Below, piece by piece: positions 1 through 8,864 of a stretch of DNA of 64,000 bases. Position 1 is the first letter of the stretch, and the number at the start of each line of letters is the position of its first letter. The notes beneath the pieces are model-generated. The model had not been told where the DNA came from, did not search any database, and was given only the letters and a program-made list of their open reading frames with translations. Made by a program: the position numbers and the translations under genes. The stretch is from Paracoccus shandongensis (GTDB lineage Bacteria; Pseudomonadota; Alphaproteobacteria; Rhodobacterales; Rhodobacteraceae). The DNA is taken from assembly GCF_017315735.1 (NCBI RefSeq), contig NZ_JAFLRK010000007.1:1-64000 (forward strand), read 5' to 3'.

Positions 1-1157
1 CGCGCCGCGATGGCCGCGCCCTGCGCCAGCCCCGCCCGGATCGCGGCCAGATCGCGCGGCCCGCCCCGGTCCAGCGCCAGCCGCGACAGCGCCCGGTCCA
101 TGTCGGGCACGCGGGCCAGCGCGGTCCGCAGATCGGCCATCAGGCGCGGATCATCGGCCAGCATCGCCACCGCGTCCTGCCGCGCATGGATCAGCGCCAG
201 GTCGCGGCTTGGCGCGCTGATGCGGCGTTCCAGAAGCCGCGCGCCCGCCGCCGTCACCGTCCGGTCGATGGAGGCCAGCAGCGATCCTTCGCGCCCGCCC
301 GACAGCGCCTGCGTCAGTTCCAGGTTGCGCCGGGTGGCCGCGTCGATCCCCATCGCCCCGCCCGCCCGTTCGCGCACCGGCGGGCGCAGCAAGGGCAGCT
401 TGCCCTTCTGCGTCAGGTCCAGATAATCGACGATGGCCCCCATGGCCGCCAATTCGGCGCGGGTGAAGCTGCCAAAGCCGTCCAGCGTTTCCACGCCATA
501 CAGCGCACAAAGCCGCCGCTGCCCCGCCGCGCTGTCAAAGGCGCTGGCGTGCAGGTCGGTCAGCGCCGCCCCGGCATCCTCGACCAACTCGCGCAGGTCA
601 TGGCCCGCCGCCAGCACCTCGCGCGGGGCCAGGCGCGCCAGTTCCGGGGCAAGGCGCGCCAAGGCGCAGTCCATCACCTGAAAGGCGCCCGTGGAAATGT
701 CCACCCAGGCCAGCGCGCAATCGTCCCGCACCTGCGCCCATGCCGCCAGATAGTTGTGCCGCCGCGCCTCCAGCAGCGATTCCTCGGTCAGGGTGCCGGG
801 CGTCACCAGCCGCACCACGTCGCGGGCGACGACCGACTTCGACCCGCGCTTCTTCGCCTCGGCCGGATCCTCCATCTGCTCGGCGATGGCCACGCGGAAC
901 CCCTTGCGGATCAGCGTCAGAAGATAGCTTTCGGCCGCATGGACCGGCACGCCGCACATCGGGATCGGCTCTCCCCCATGGGTGCCGCGTTTCGTCAGCG
1001 CGATGTCCAGGGCGCTCGCGGCGGCCACCGCGTCGTCAAAGAACATCTCGTAGAAATCGCCCATGCGATAGAACAGCAGCGCGCCGGGGTTCGCCTCGCG
1101 GATCGCCAGGTATTGCGCCATCATCGGGGTGGGCTGGTCGGTCACGTCCTTCGTCAT
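1..1157 (-). CDS. mutS: DNA mismatch repair protein MutS (5' part, runs off the left edge)
   Basis: The minus-strand frame begins [20 protein letters not shown] and runs open to the window edge, giving about 385 of roughly 880 residues. It contains the mismatch-recognition N-terminal domain with the GDFYEMFF motif (about residues 32-39), whose Phe and Glu contact the mispaired base in known MutS proteins, followed by the connector and the start of the lever domain. The ATPase domain lies outside the window. MutS binds mismatches and recruits MutL for post-replicative repair. It is divergent from the thiamine transport operon, with the TPP riboswitch in the gap. The start is the first ATG of the conserved N-terminus. 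Confidence 0.95.
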   Translation of the reverse strand, partial: MTKDVTDQPTPMMAQYLAIREANPGALLFYRMGDFYEMFFDDAVAAASALDIALTKRGTHGGEPIPMCGVPVHAAESYLLTLIRKGFRVAIAEQMEDPAEAKKRGSKSVVARDVVRLVTPGTLTEESLLEARRHNYLAAWAQVRDDCALAWVDISTGAFQVMDCALARLAPELARLAPREVLAAGHDLRELVEDAGAALTDLHASAFDSAAGQRRLCALYGVETLDGFGSFTRAELAAMGAIVDYLDLTQKGKLPLLRPPVRERAGGAMGIDAATRRNLELTQALSGGREGSLLASIDRTVTAAGARLLERRISAPSRDLALIHARQDAVAMLADDPRLMADLRTALARVPDMDRALSRLALDRGGPRDLAAIRAGLAQGAAIAA

Positions 1158-1209
1158 GGCCGCGTTTCTAGCCGCTTGCGCGCGCCTGCGAAATCCCTAC
1201 ATTCGGGCG

Positions 1210-1290
1210 CACCTCGGGGGGCCATCCTGGCTGAGACGCGCAAGCGGACCCGTTGAACCTGATCCGGCTAACACCGGCGGAGGGAAGGTG
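1210..1290 (+). ncRNA. TPP riboswitch (thi box) upstream of thiBPQ
   Basis: The run contains the hallmark TPP aptamer blocks: CTGAGA at 1231-1236, ACCCGTTGAACCTGAT at 1248-1263 and a CCGG...CCGG stem followed by GGAGGGAAGG. Outer CACCT (1210-1214) pairs with AGGTG (1286-1290) as helix P1. It sits 44 bases before the thiB start. In proteobacteria this aptamer usually hides the ribosome site or promotes termination when thiamine pyrophosphate is abundant. Here the thiB ribosome site (AAAGGAG, 1321-1327) lies just downstream, so translational control is likely but inferred. Confidence 0.93.
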
Positions 1291-1333
1291 ACGCTGTCCT
1301 TTCTTTCGGTATCCCATGTGAAAGGAGACAGCG

Positions 1334-2314
1334 ATGAAACTGCCCCTGATGCTTGCCCTGCTGGCCGCCAGCCCCGCCATGGCCCAGGACAAGCCCGTCC
1401 TGACCGTCTATGCGGGCGAATCCATCGCCAGCGAATGGGGTCCAGGCCCGAAGATCGAGGAAGGCTTCGAATCCTTCTGCGCCTGCGACCTGCGCTTTGT
1501 CACCGGGGACGAGCTGTCGCGCATCCTGATGGAGGGCGAGCGGACCGAGGCCGATATCGTCTTCGGCCTGAACACCGACGTGACCGCCCACGCCCGCGCC
1601 TCGGGCCTGTTCGCGCCGCATGGGCAGGACACGACCGGGCTGTCGCTGCCCATCGCATGGAGCGACGACATCTTCCTGCCCTACAACTGGGGCGAGACGG
1701 CGTTCATGTATGACGAAACCCGGCTGAAGAACCCGCCGCGCAGTTTCGCCGAACTGCTGGACGCGCCCGACGACCTGAAGATCGTGATCCAGGATCCGCG
1801 GTCGTCCGTGTCGGGCCTGGCGCTGCTGCTGTGGGTCAAGTCGGTCTATGGCGACGACGCGCCCGAGGCCTGGGCCAAGCTTGCCCCCAAGGTGCTGACC
1901 GTGACCAAGGGCTGGTCCGAATCCTACGGCATGTTCACGGAAGGAGAGGCGGACATGGTGCTCTCCTACACCACCTCGCCCGCCTATCACATCGAGGCCG
2001 AGGGCGACCGCACGAAAAAGGCCGCGATCTTTCCCGAAGGCCATTACTTCATGGCCGAGGTCGCGGCGCAGGTCCGCACCACCGACCAGCCGGACCTGGC
2101 GCAAGCCTTCATGGACTGGATCCTGACGCCCGAGTTCCAGAAGATGATCTCGCTGGCCAACTGGTCCCTGCCCGCCAAGCTGCCTGAATCCGAATGGCCG
2201 CAGGTGATGCGCAATCTGCCGCGCCCCGAAAAGACCCTGTTCTATTCCGAAACCGAGGCCGAGGCGCTGCGCCAACCCGCGCTTGACGAATGGCTGCGGG
2301 CATTTTCCGGCTGA
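1334..2314 (+). CDS. thiB: Thiamine ABC transporter substrate-binding protein
   Basis: The 326-residue product has a signal peptide (MKLPLMLALLAASPAMA, cleavage near residue 17) and a periplasmic type-2 binding fold typical of ThiB/TbpA, including the TVYAGESIASEWGPGP start of the mature chain. It captures thiamine or its phosphates and delivers them to ThiPQ. The start is supported by AAAGGAG seven bases upstream. The TPP riboswitch directly upstream confirms thiamine as the substrate class. Its 3' end overlaps thiP by 25 bases. Confidence 0.93.
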   Translation: MKLPLMLALLAASPAMAQDKPVLTVYAGESIASEWGPGPKIEEGFESFCACDLRFVTGDELSRILMEGERTEADIVFGLNTDVTAHARASGLFAPHGQDTTGLSLPIAWSDDIFLPYNWGETAFMYDETRLKNPPRSFAELLDAPDDLKIVIQDPRSSVSGLALLLWVKSVYGDDAPEAWAKLAPKVLTVTKGWSESYGMFTEGEADMVLSYTTSPAYHIEAEGDRTKKAAIFPEGHYFMAEVAAQVRTTDQPDLAQAFMDWILTPEFQKMISLANWSLPAKLPESEWPQVMRNLPRPEKTLFYSETEAEALRQPALDEWLRAFSG

Positions 2315-3837
2315 CCCGGGCCGAAGGCGGGGGTGCTGCGGCCGCAGCCGCGCTGGCCCTGCTGATCGGCGGCACGCTGTTGGCCGTGGCCTGGGCCGCG
2401 CAGGGGCTGTCGGGGCTTGGACCCTGGGACTGGCGCGCGGTCTGGTTCACGCTGTGGCAGGCGGCGGTGTCGGCCACGCTATCGGCGGGGCTGGCTGTGC
2501 CGGTCGCGCGCGCCCTGGCGCGGCGGCGCTTTCCGGGGCGGGCGGCGCTGGTGACGCTGCTGGGCGCGCCCTTCATCCTGCCGGTGATCGTGGCGATCAT
2601 GGGACTGATCGCGGTCCTTGGCCGCAACGGCGCGATCAACGCAGCCCTGCGCGCCCTGGGCCTGCCCGAGGTCAGCATCTATGGCTGGCAGGGCGTGATC
2701 CTGGCCCATGTGTTCTTCAACCTGCCCTTGTCGGTGCGGCTGGTCCTGCAGGGCTGGCAGGCGATCCCCGCCGAACGCTTCCGGCTGGCGGCATCCCTTG
2801 GCTTTGCCCCCCGCGACGTGGCCCGCCATCTGGAACGCCCGATGCTGCGGGGGGTGCTGCCCGGCGTCTGGCTGGCGGTGTTCCTGGTCTGCCTGACCAG
2901 CTTCACCGTGGCCCTGGCGCTTGGCGGGGGGCCGCGCGCGACCACGGTGGAACTGGCGATCTATCAGGCCTTCCGGTTCGATTTCGACCTGGGGCGCGCG
3001 GCAAGCCTGGGGCTGGTCCAGATCGGGATCTGCGTGGCGGCGATGGCCTTGGCGCGCTGGATCGCCATTCCGGCGGGTTTCGGGGCGGGACTAGACGCGG
3101 ACCACAGGCCCATGGCGCCGGGCGGCTGGCACCGGATCAGCGACACCCTTGTGATCACAGCCGCAGCGGGCTTCCTGATCTGGCCCATGGCTGCCGTCAT
3201 CGCGCGTGGCTTGCCCCGCATTCCCGCCCTGCCGCCGGAGGTCTGGGAGGCCGCGCTGCGATCGGTGGTGATGGCCCTGATCTCGGCCCTGCTGGCGATG
3301 GCGCTGTCGCTGGTGCTGGCCCTGTCGCTGGCGCGCGGGCGGATGGGTTGGGTGGAAACGGCGGGGATGCTGCCGCTGATCGCCTCGCCCCTGGTGCTGG
3401 GGACGGGGCTGTTCATCCTGTTGCGCGGCTGGTTTGCACCGCAGGCGCTGGCCTTGCCGGTGACGGTGGCGATCAATGCGGTGATGGCCCTGCCTTTCGG
3501 GTTGCGCGCGCTGATCCCGGCGGCGCGGACGCTGCATGGGGACTATGGAAGGCTGGCCGATTCGCTGGACCTGCGCGGATGGGCGCGGCTGCGGCTCTTG
3601 ACCCTGCCGCGCCTGGCCCGGCCCCTGGGCTTTGCGGGCGGGCTGGCGGCGGCGCTGGCCATGGGGGATCTGGGTGTGATCACGCTTTTTGCCAGCGACC
3701 GCCCGACGCTGCCCTTGCAGCTTTACCAGTTGATGAACGCCTATCGCATGGACGATGCCTCGGGCTGCGCGGTGCTGCTGATGGCGATCAGCTTTGGCCT
3801 GTTCTGGATGTTCGACCGTGGAGGCCGCCTTGCTTGA
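2290..3837 (+). CDS. thiP: Thiamine ABC transporter permease (double-length ThiP)
   Basis: The product has 515 residues and about twelve hydrophobic segments arranged as two homologous BPD_transp_1 halves. Each half has an EAA-type cytoplasmic loop (first half near residues 170-185, second near residues 420-440), as expected for the single-chain ThiP homodimer equivalent. It forms the inner-membrane channel between ThiB and ThiQ. It overlaps thiB by 25 bases and thiQ by a few bases, consistent with translational coupling in one riboswitch-controlled operon. Confidence 0.92.
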   Translation: MAAGIFRLTRAEGGGAAAAAALALLIGGTLLAVAWAAQGLSGLGPWDWRAVWFTLWQAAVSATLSAGLAVPVARALARRRFPGRAALVTLLGAPFILPVIVAIMGLIAVLGRNGAINAALRALGLPEVSIYGWQGVILAHVFFNLPLSVRLVLQGWQAIPAERFRLAASLGFAPRDVARHLERPMLRGVLPGVWLAVFLVCLTSFTVALALGGGPRATTVELAIYQAFRFDFDLGRAASLGLVQIGICVAAMALARWIAIPAGFGAGLDADHRPMAPGGWHRISDTLVITAAAGFLIWPMAAVIARGLPRIPALPPEVWEAALRSVVMALISALLAMALSLVLALSLARGRMGWVETAGMLPLIASPLVLGTGLFILLRGWFAPQALALPVTVAINAVMALPFGLRALIPAARTLHGDYGRLADSLDLRGWARLRLLTLPRLARPLGFAGGLAAALAMGDLGVITLFASDRPTLPLQLYQLMNAYRMDDASGCAVLLMAISFGLFWMFDRGGRLA

Positions 3838-4522
3838 GTTCGACGCCGTCCGCGTGACGCGCGGCCCCTTCACCCTGTCGGCGGATCTGACCGTCCCGAC
3901 CGGCGCGCGGGTGGCGGTCATCGGCCCGTCCGGGTCGGGGAAATCCACGCTGCTGTCGCTGGTGGGGGGGTTCCTGGCGCCCGACCGGGGCCGCATCCGC
4001 GTGGACGGGCGGGACATCACCGCCCTGCCGCCGGGGCGGCGGCCGGTGTCCATGCTGTTCCAGGACCAGAACCTGTTTCCGCACCTGACGGTGGCGCAGA
4101 ACGTGGGCCTTGGCCTGCGCCCCGATGGGCGCCTGTCCGATCCGCAGCGCGCCCGCGTGGCGCAGGTGCTGGAGGAGGTGGGCCTGGAGGGGATGGAAAC
4201 GCGCCGCCCCGCCAATCTGTCGGGCGGCCAGCAAGGCCGCGTGGCGCTGGCCCGCGTCCTGCTGCGCGCCCGTCCCCTGCTGCTGCTGGACGAGGCCTTC
4301 GCGGCGCTTGGCCCGGCCTTGAAGGCCGAGATGCTGGCCCTGCTGGGCCGCATCGCCGACCAGACCGGGGCCACGGTGCTGATGGTCACCCATGACCCGG
4401 ATGATGCGCGCAGCTTCGCGCCGCAGACGATCCTGGTCGAGGGAGGCATGGCCCATCCCCCGGTGCCGACCGGGCCGCTGCTGGACAACCCGCCGCCGGG
4501 ATTGCGGGCCTATCTGGGGTGA
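3830..4522 (+). CDS. thiQ: Thiamine ABC transporter ATP-binding protein
   Basis: The roughly 230-residue ABC ATPase has Walker A GPSGSGKST (about residues 32-40), signature LSGGQQGR and Walker B LLLLDEAF. It powers thiamine import with ThiBP. The start is uncertain: TTG at 3830 has GGAGG five bases upstream and gives the usual short ThiQ N-terminus (MLEFDAV). GTG at 3818 and TTG at 3794 are in frame but lack a good ribosome site. The gene overlaps the thiP stop by eight bases. The D-loop region reads AFAALGPAL rather than the usual SALDP, a mild deviation. Confidence 0.9.
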   Translation: MLEFDAVRVTRGPFTLSADLTVPTGARVAVIGPSGSGKSTLLSLVGGFLAPDRGRIRVDGRDITALPPGRRPVSMLFQDQNLFPHLTVAQNVGLGLRPDGRLSDPQRARVAQVLEEVGLEGMETRRPANLSGGQQGRVALARVLLRARPLLLLDEAFAALGPALKAEMLALLGRIADQTGATVLMVTHDPDDARSFAPQTILVEGGMAHPPVPTGPLLDNPPPGLRAYLG

Positions 4523-4540
4523 CATGGCACCAGCGCTGCC

Positions 4541-4579
4541 CGGGCGGGATCAGGAAACGCATGGCGTTTCCCCCGCCCG
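4541..4579. terminator. Strong stem-loop after thiQ (candidate terminator)
   Basis: Arms CGGGCGGG (4541-4548) and CCCGCCCG (4572-4579) enclose a second perfect eight-base stem (4553-4560 with 4564-4571) with loop ATG; only a four-base bulge separates the two stems. It lies 18 bases past the thiQ stop. No T-run follows, so it may act with Rho or as an mRNA 3'-end protector. Confidence 0.5.
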
Positions 4580-4626
4580 CTTCCCGACATCGCCACCAGA
4601 AACGGATCGAGCCTGTGACCACAAAA

Positions 4627-4685
4627 GGCCGGCGCCCGACCCGGTGGGCGAGAAGCGCCCGCCGGGGGCGGGTCGGGCGCTGGCC
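4627..4685. repeat. Long imperfect inverted repeat between convergent thiQ and truB
   Basis: Sixteen-base arms at 4627-4642 and 4670-4685 pair with one mismatch and enclose a smaller GGGCG/CGCCC hairpin (4646-4660). The element lies in the 244-base gap between convergent genes. It lacks a T-tract on either strand. It could be a cruciform or a bidirectional 3'-end structure; no gene was seen in this gap. Confidence 0.6.
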
Positions 4686-4729
4686 GGGCCTTTGAGGCCC
4701 GTCCGGTTCAGGTGGATAGGGCATCGCGT

Positions 4730-4751
4730 GGCGACGGCGATGGCCGTCGCC
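4730..4751. terminator. Perfect nine-base stem-loop just past the truB stop
   Basis: GGCGACGGC (4730-4738) pairs perfectly with 4743-4751 across a four-base loop, 16 bases beyond the truB stop on the minus strand. It is a plausible 3'-end structure of the truB transcript, though without a T-run. Confidence 0.45.
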
Positions 4752-4766
4752 AGTCAAACCTCGGCC

Positions 4767-5660
4767 CTACAGGTTGAACACCCGTTCCGGCTGGACCAGC
4801 CCGCCCTGATAGCGCCCGATGCAGACCGGCCCCCTGGCGTCCGATACCCAGACCAGATCGCCCCATTCCGCCGTTCCCGTCACCTGGCCCGGATTGCCGT
4901 TGCGGATGCGGACCGCGCCCTCGGACGTGGCGCGCAGCATGGGCAGGTCGGCCAGCGCGACCTCCAGCGGCAGAAGCCGGGTGTCCAGCCAGTCCTGCGC
5001 CTCGCGGTCGATTCGGTCGAAGGGCACGGCATCCTCGGCCTCGAAGGGCCCGGACCAGGTGCGGCGCAGATGGGCGACATGGCCCAGGCAGCCAAGCGCG
5101 CGGCCCAGGTCGCGGGCAATGGATCGGACATAGCCGCCCTTGCCGCAGACCATCTCCAGCCGCGCGGTGTCGCGGTCGCAATCCAGCAGGGTCAGGCTTT
5201 CCACCCACAGGGGGCGGGCGGCAAGGTCCAGGTCCTCGCCCTCGCGCGCGAGGTCATAGGCGCGTTCGCCATCGACCTTGACGGCGGAAAAGGCCGGGGG
5301 CACCTGCATGATGTCGCCGGTAAAGGCGGGCAGCGCGGATTCGATGGCGGCGCGGTCGGGGCGGGCGTCGGACGTGCGCACCACCGCACCCGAGGCATCG
5401 TCGGTCGCCGTCTCGGCCCCCCAGGTGACCGTGAAGTCATAGCATTTGAGCGCATCGGTGACGGTGGCGACGGTCTTGGTGGCCTCGCCCAGGGCCACGG
5501 CCAGAACGCCGGTCGCGTCGGGGTCCAGCGTGCCCGCATGGCCCGCCTTTTTCGCGTCCAGCGCCCAACGGACCTTGGCCACCACCGCGGTCGAGCCGAC
5601 GCCCGCGGGCTTGTCCACGATCAGCCAGCCATTGATGTCGCGGCCCTTCTTGCGTGCCAT
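4767..5660 (-). CDS. truB: tRNA pseudouridine(55) synthase
   Basis: The 297-residue protein carries the TruB signature GTLDPDATG (residues 43-51) with the catalytic aspartate D46, preceded by the KPAGVGST segment. It isomerises uridine 55 in the T-loop of tRNAs. The minus-strand start has GGGGGAT just upstream. It lies downstream of rbfA and a phosphodiester glycosidase; rbfA-truB proximity is common in bacterial translation operons. Length and motifs are normal for the family. Confidence 0.95.
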   Translation of the reverse strand: MARKKGRDINGWLIVDKPAGVGSTAVVAKVRWALDAKKAGHAGTLDPDATGVLAVALGEATKTVATVTDALKCYDFTVTWGAETATDDASGAVVRTSDARPDRAAIESALPAFTGDIMQVPPAFSAVKVDGERAYDLAREGEDLDLAARPLWVESLTLLDCDRDTARLEMVCGKGGYVRSIARDLGRALGCLGHVAHLRRTWSGPFEAEDAVPFDRIDREAQDWLDTRLLPLEVALADLPMLRATSEGAVRIRNGNPGQVTGTAEWGDLVWVSDARGPVCIGRYQGGLVQPERVFNL

Positions 5661-5712
5661 CGGATCCCCCGTGAAATCGAAGGCGGCGGCATAGCCAGCC
5701 GCCCGCGCAAGG

Positions 5713-6468
5713 TCAACCGGCGCTTTCGACCAGCCCGATGATCGGCCCCAGCGACCGCCCGAAATCCGCCCGGTTCACCCCCGGCGCGTAAAGCCTGCTG
5801 ATCGATCCGTCGAAATAAAGCGCATCCCGCACCCCAAGCCCGTCGCGGAACAGCCGCCCGAATTCGTGAAACGTCACCGCCCGGTCGGAAATGGCGAACC
5901 ACGCCGTCTGCCCGTCGGGCGAGACGCCCACGCCGTTGCGCACATAGCGGCTGTCCGAATTGACCAGAAAGCGGGGGTGCAGGTCGCCGTCGATCACCAG
6001 CATCGGCCCCGATTGCGTGGCAAGGCGGCAGTCGGGGCGGGCTTGCGCAAAGGCGCGGCTTTCGATCACCTGGAAGGGCCGCGCCCCGCCGGTGCAGAAG
6101 ACGCCGTTGGGCAGCATCCCGAAATTGTCGCGGCTGGCCCCGGTGACGATGGGCTGCAGTTCCACCCCGTCGATGACCAGCAGGCCCACGGGGCGGTAAT
6201 CCGCGTGATACATGCCCGCGTTCATGGCGAAGGCCAGGCTTTCGCCCTGCGCCAGCGTCGCGCGGACATTGGCGAAATTGCGCAGGGGCTGGCCGTCCGC
6301 CCCGTCCTGCCACAGGCGCAGCGCGGGTTCCTGCGCGGCGGACACCTCGCAGACGACATAACCCTGCCCGTCATGGGTCATGCGCCCGCAACCGTCCGCC
6401 GCAGCCGGGATCGCCCAGGCCAGCAGCATGCCCACCGCCACGCCCAGCGGGCGCCAGTCAATCTTCAT
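5713..6468 (-). CDS. Phosphodiester glycosidase (NAGPA/DUF2233) family, secreted
   Basis: The 251-residue protein has a signal peptide (about residues 1-24, ending IPAAADG) and the NAGPA-like core, with [24 protein letters not shown] and [12 protein letters not shown] segments. Known relatives remove covering sugars from phosphodiesters; the bacterial substrate is usually unknown. Export to the periplasm is predicted. Its start overlaps the rbfA stop by 11 bases, so it is probably co-translated with rbfA. Two or more cysteines in the mature chain could form disulfides. Confidence 0.8.
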   Translation of the reverse strand: MKIDWRPLGVAVGMLLAWAIPAAADGCGRMTHDGQGYVVCEVSAAQEPALRLWQDGADGQPLRNFANVRATLAQGESLAFAMNAGMYHADYRPVGLLVIDGVELQPIVTGASRDNFGMLPNGVFCTGGARPFQVIESRAFAQARPDCRLATQSGPMLVIDGDLHPRFLVNSDSRYVRNGVGVSPDGQTAWFAISDRAVTFHEFGRLFRDGLGVRDALYFDGSISRLYAPGVNRADFGRSLGPIIGLVESAG

Positions 6469-6871
6469 CGTCGTCGGCGCCTTCCACGTCGCGGCGGACG
6501 CGTTCGTCGGCGAACAGGCGGCGGGTGTCGTCCATGCGGTCGAAGGTCTCGTCCAGCTGGAACCGCAGCTGGGGGGCGTATTTCAGAGTCATGGCCTTTG
6601 CGACCAGATGGCGCAGTTCGGGCGTGTTGCGGCGCAGGGCGGCCAGGGCGTCCTCGGCCCCCTGCCCGCCCAGGGGCAGGACATAGGCGGTGGCGACCTT
6701 GAGATCCGTGGACATGCGGACCTCGCCCACGGTGATCGAATGGCGGTTGAGGTCCGGGTCGTGGACATCGGCGCGCGCCAGCACGTCGGACAGGGTGCGG
6801 CGGATCAGCTCGCCCACGCGAAGCTGGCGCTGCGAGGGGCCGGAGCCATGGGAATAACGGTTCTGTGCCAT
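6458..6871 (-). CDS. rbfA: 30S ribosome-binding factor RbfA
   Basis: The 137-residue protein starts [20 protein letters not shown] and has the KH-like RbfA fold with [14 protein letters not shown] and the [15 protein letters not shown]-terminal motif. It aids 16S rRNA 5'-end maturation and 30S assembly. An in-frame upstream extension of over 130 codons is antisense to dapB and is rejected. The acidic tail (EGADDDED) is typical. The gene is divergent from dapB, with about 70 bases between them. Confidence 0.93.
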   Translation of the reverse strand: MAQNRYSHGSGPSQRQLRVGELIRRTLSDVLARADVHDPDLNRHSITVGEVRMSTDLKVATAYVLPLGGQGAEDALAALRRNTPELRHLVAKAMTLKYAPQLRFQLDETFDRMDDTRRLFADERVRRDVEGADDDED

Positions 6872-6941
6872 GTGTCCCGATGTAGGGGGTCGCGGGCCGC
6901 GCCGCAACGGGATATGACGCGGGCAAAGAGTGGAGGCCCGC

Positions 6942-7778
6942 ATGAGCGATTTGCAGAACACGGACGCGCCCGCCCGGCCGGGGATCGTCGTCACCGGCGC
7001 ATCCGGGCGGATGGGGCGGATGCTGGTGCGGCTGATCGCCGAGAACCCCGCCGTGCGGCTGGCGGGCGCCTTGGAGCGGCCGGGCCACCCTTGGATCGGC
7101 CGCGACCTGGGCGAATGCATGGGCGGGGCGCCCCTGGGCGTGACGGTCAGCGACGACGCGGTGGCGGTGATCGCGCAGGCGCAGGCGGTGATCGACTTCA
7201 CCGCGCCCGCAGCCACAGTGGCGTTCGCCGAACTGACCGCGCAGGCCCGCGCCGTGCATGTGATCGGCACCACGGGGCTTGAGCCCTCGCACCTGGACTA
7301 TCTGAAAGCCGCCGCCCGGCACGCGCCGATCATCCGGGCGGGCAACATGAGCCTGGGGGTGAACCTGCTTCTGGGCCTGACCCGCAAGGTCGCCGCCGCC
7401 CTGGGGACCGACTGGGACATCGAGGTGGTCGAGGCCCATCACCGCATGAAGGTCGATGCGCCGTCCGGCACCGCGCTGATGCTGGGCGAGGCCGCCGCCG
7501 AAGGGCGGGGCCGGACGCTGGCGGATCTGCGCACGCCCGCGCGCGAGGGGATCACCGGCGCGCGGGTGCCGGGGTCCATCGGCTTTGCCGCCATCCGGGG
7601 CGGCGACGTGGTGGGCGAGCATGACGTGATCTTCGCGGGCGAGGGCGAACGGATCGTGCTGCGGCACCTGGCGACGGACCGGGCGATCTTCGCGCGCGGC
7701 GCCATCCGCGCGGCGATCTGGGGCCAGGACAAGGGGCCGGGCGAATACGACATGCAGGATGTGCTGGGGTTGAACTGA
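6942..7778 (+). CDS. dapB: 4-hydroxy-tetrahydrodipicolinate reductase
   Basis: The 278-residue enzyme has the NAD(P)H-binding GASGRMG motif (residues 19-25) and the DapB signature [15 protein letters not shown] (about 164-178) containing the catalytic His and Lys. It reduces the aldol product of DapA in lysine and meso-diaminopimelate synthesis. The start at 6942 has GGAGG five bases upstream; an earlier GTG at 6930 would put the ribosome site inside the coding region. It stands alone, divergent from rbfA. Confidence 0.95.
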   Translation: MSDLQNTDAPARPGIVVTGASGRMGRMLVRLIAENPAVRLAGALERPGHPWIGRDLGECMGGAPLGVTVSDDAVAVIAQAQAVIDFTAPAATVAFAELTAQARAVHVIGTTGLEPSHLDYLKAAARHAPIIRAGNMSLGVNLLLGLTRKVAAALGTDWDIEVVEAHHRMKVDAPSGTALMLGEAAAEGRGRTLADLRTPAREGITGARVPGSIGFAAIRGGDVVGEHDVIFAGEGERIVLRHLATDRAIFARGAIRAAIWGQDKGPGEYDMQDVLGLN

Positions 7779-7831
7779 GGGCGCGGTGACGGTGGGGTGG
7801 AACCTCACCTTGCGCATTTCCCCGGAAAAAT

Positions 7832-7898
7832 CCGTAGGGTGCGTGCTTGCACGCACCGATGCGCCCGATAAAGGTGCGTGCAAGCACGCACCCTACGG
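7832..7898. repeat. 26-bp perfect inverted repeat, REP-like
   Basis: Arms at 7832-7857 and 7873-7898 are perfectly complementary over 26 bases with a 15-base spacer. Each arm is itself partly palindromic (GTGCGTGC-TT-GCACGCAC type). The right arm supplies the stop codon (7893-7895) of the truncated acetyltransferase. The GTAGGGTGCGTGC motif resembles dispersed palindromic repeats of proteobacterial genomes, but no second copy or transposase is present in this window. Confidence 0.85.
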
Positions 7899-8129
7899 AT
7901 CGGCCCGTTCTCCCGGTGCGGGGACAAAGGCATCCGCCCAACCGGGGTTCCTGGCATGGCGCGCCGTGACATAGGAATACAGCGGCACGATCCGAAAACC
8001 TCCCTTCCGTGCGTCAGCCACCATGGCCTCGACCAAGGCCGCGGCGGCCGCGGTGCCGCTCAGCGCCTCGGGCGCGCCGGTGTGGTCGGCGCTGATCCGG
8101 TCGGGCGCGCGGCGCGTGAAGTTGGCGTA
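7893..8129 (-). pseudogene. 5'-truncated GNAT (YjdJ-type) N-acetyltransferase remnant
   Basis: The minus strand encodes about 78 residues matching the C-terminal two thirds of small YjdJ-type GNAT proteins: a DHTGAPEALSGTAAAAALVE acetyl-CoA loop followed by GFRIVPLYSYV and NPGWAD. The usual N-terminal strand is absent; the frame continues upstream into a palindrome (8131-8149) and then antisense-shifted SH3-gene sequence with no start codon of its own. The acetyl-CoA loop normally reads GTGxGxxLV; here it is GTAAAAALV, so key glycines are lost. A decayed gene is the best reading. Confidence 0.7.
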
Positions 8130-8130
8130 G

Positions 8131-8149
8131 GGTGGGGTTTCACCCCACC
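8131..8149. repeat. Eight-base palindrome GGTGGGGT/ACCCCACC at the break of the GNAT remnant
   Basis: Perfect arms (8131-8138 and 8142-8149) with a three-base loop TTC lie between the SH3-protein stop and the truncated acetyltransferase. The GTAGGG prefix at 8127-8132 echoes that of the 26-bp repeat arms. It may serve as the SH3 gene's 3' stem-loop or mark a rearrangement point. Confidence 0.6.
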
Positions 8150-8158
8150 ATAGCTCCC

Positions 8159-8761
8159 TCACGGCTGGATCGAACAACACCCCGACAGCATCCTCGGGCT
8201 GTCGCCATGGATCACCAGCGTCGCCGACAGCCCGAAGATCCGGTCCGACATGCCGTCCGAACAGATCTGCGGCTGCGAAAACAGCGTCATGTCCCGCGCC
8301 ACCACCACCCGCGCCGGATCGCGGAAGACGCCCCTGTCCAGCACCGCCTGCACGGGGCGGCGGTCGCCCGTCTGATTTTCGGGCGTGCGCAGGACCAGGT
8401 CGCCGCCTTCGCGCCTTGCGTCCCAGAACGGCTCGGTCCCCAGGCAGCGGAACCCGGCAGGCAGCGCGCCCGGCTGCCAAACATCGGTGCGATAGGCGAG
8501 GTAACGCATCGACACCCAACCCGTACTTTCACCCGCATTGACCCGCGCCCAGCCTTGGCGTTCCTCGACCACCTCGATCGCCTTGGCGTCGGGGGCCAGG
8601 GTGCCGACGATGGCGGCCTTGGCCTCGGGTTCGGCCCGGATGTTCAGGACATCGTCGGCGGCAACGCCGCTGACATCGAACAGGGTGGGCAGGATGTATT
8701 CCTGCGTGGCCAGGGCGGGGCTGGCAAGGGCAAGCGTCAGGGCAAGAACGGTGCGGAACAT
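8159..8761 (-). CDS. Secreted SH3-domain protein with C-terminal COG3650-like region
   Basis: The 200-residue product has a signal peptide (MFRTVLALTLALASPALA) and a bacterial SH3 domain at about residues 30-85 (DVLNIRAEPEAKAAIVGTL ... GWARVNAGESTGWVSMRYL). A C-terminal domain begins FRCLGTEPFWDAR; this GTEPFW motif occurs in uncharacterised periplasmic proteins. The start has AAAGGAGG upstream. SH3 domains of this type often bind cell-wall peptides. Three or more Cys residues in the C-terminal part could form disulfides. The function is unknown. Confidence 0.8.
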   Translation of the reverse strand: MFRTVLALTLALASPALATQEYILPTLFDVSGVAADDVLNIRAEPEAKAAIVGTLAPDAKAIEVVEERQGWARVNAGESTGWVSMRYLAYRTDVWQPGALPAGFRCLGTEPFWDARREGGDLVLRTPENQTGDRRPVQAVLDRGVFRDPARVVVARDMTLFSQPQICSDGMSDRIFGLSATLVIHGDSPRMLSGCCSIQP

Positions 8762-8864
8762 GGGGGCCTCCTTTGCGGGCAGTCTAGCGGCATCGGCATC
8801 ACAACGCATCAGGCTTCGTTCACGGATGGTTCCCCCGGCGCGCCGAAGCCGCTAGAAACGCCCC

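Noticed and set aside
186..1256. Plus-strand open frame across mutS
   Set aside because: Antisense to a clear MutS N-terminal domain; low-complexity, Arg/His/Gln-rich translation without a ribosome site.
7832..7898. 26-bp inverted repeat as insertion sequence ends
   Set aside because: The spacer is only 15 bases and no transposase frame or target duplication is visible.
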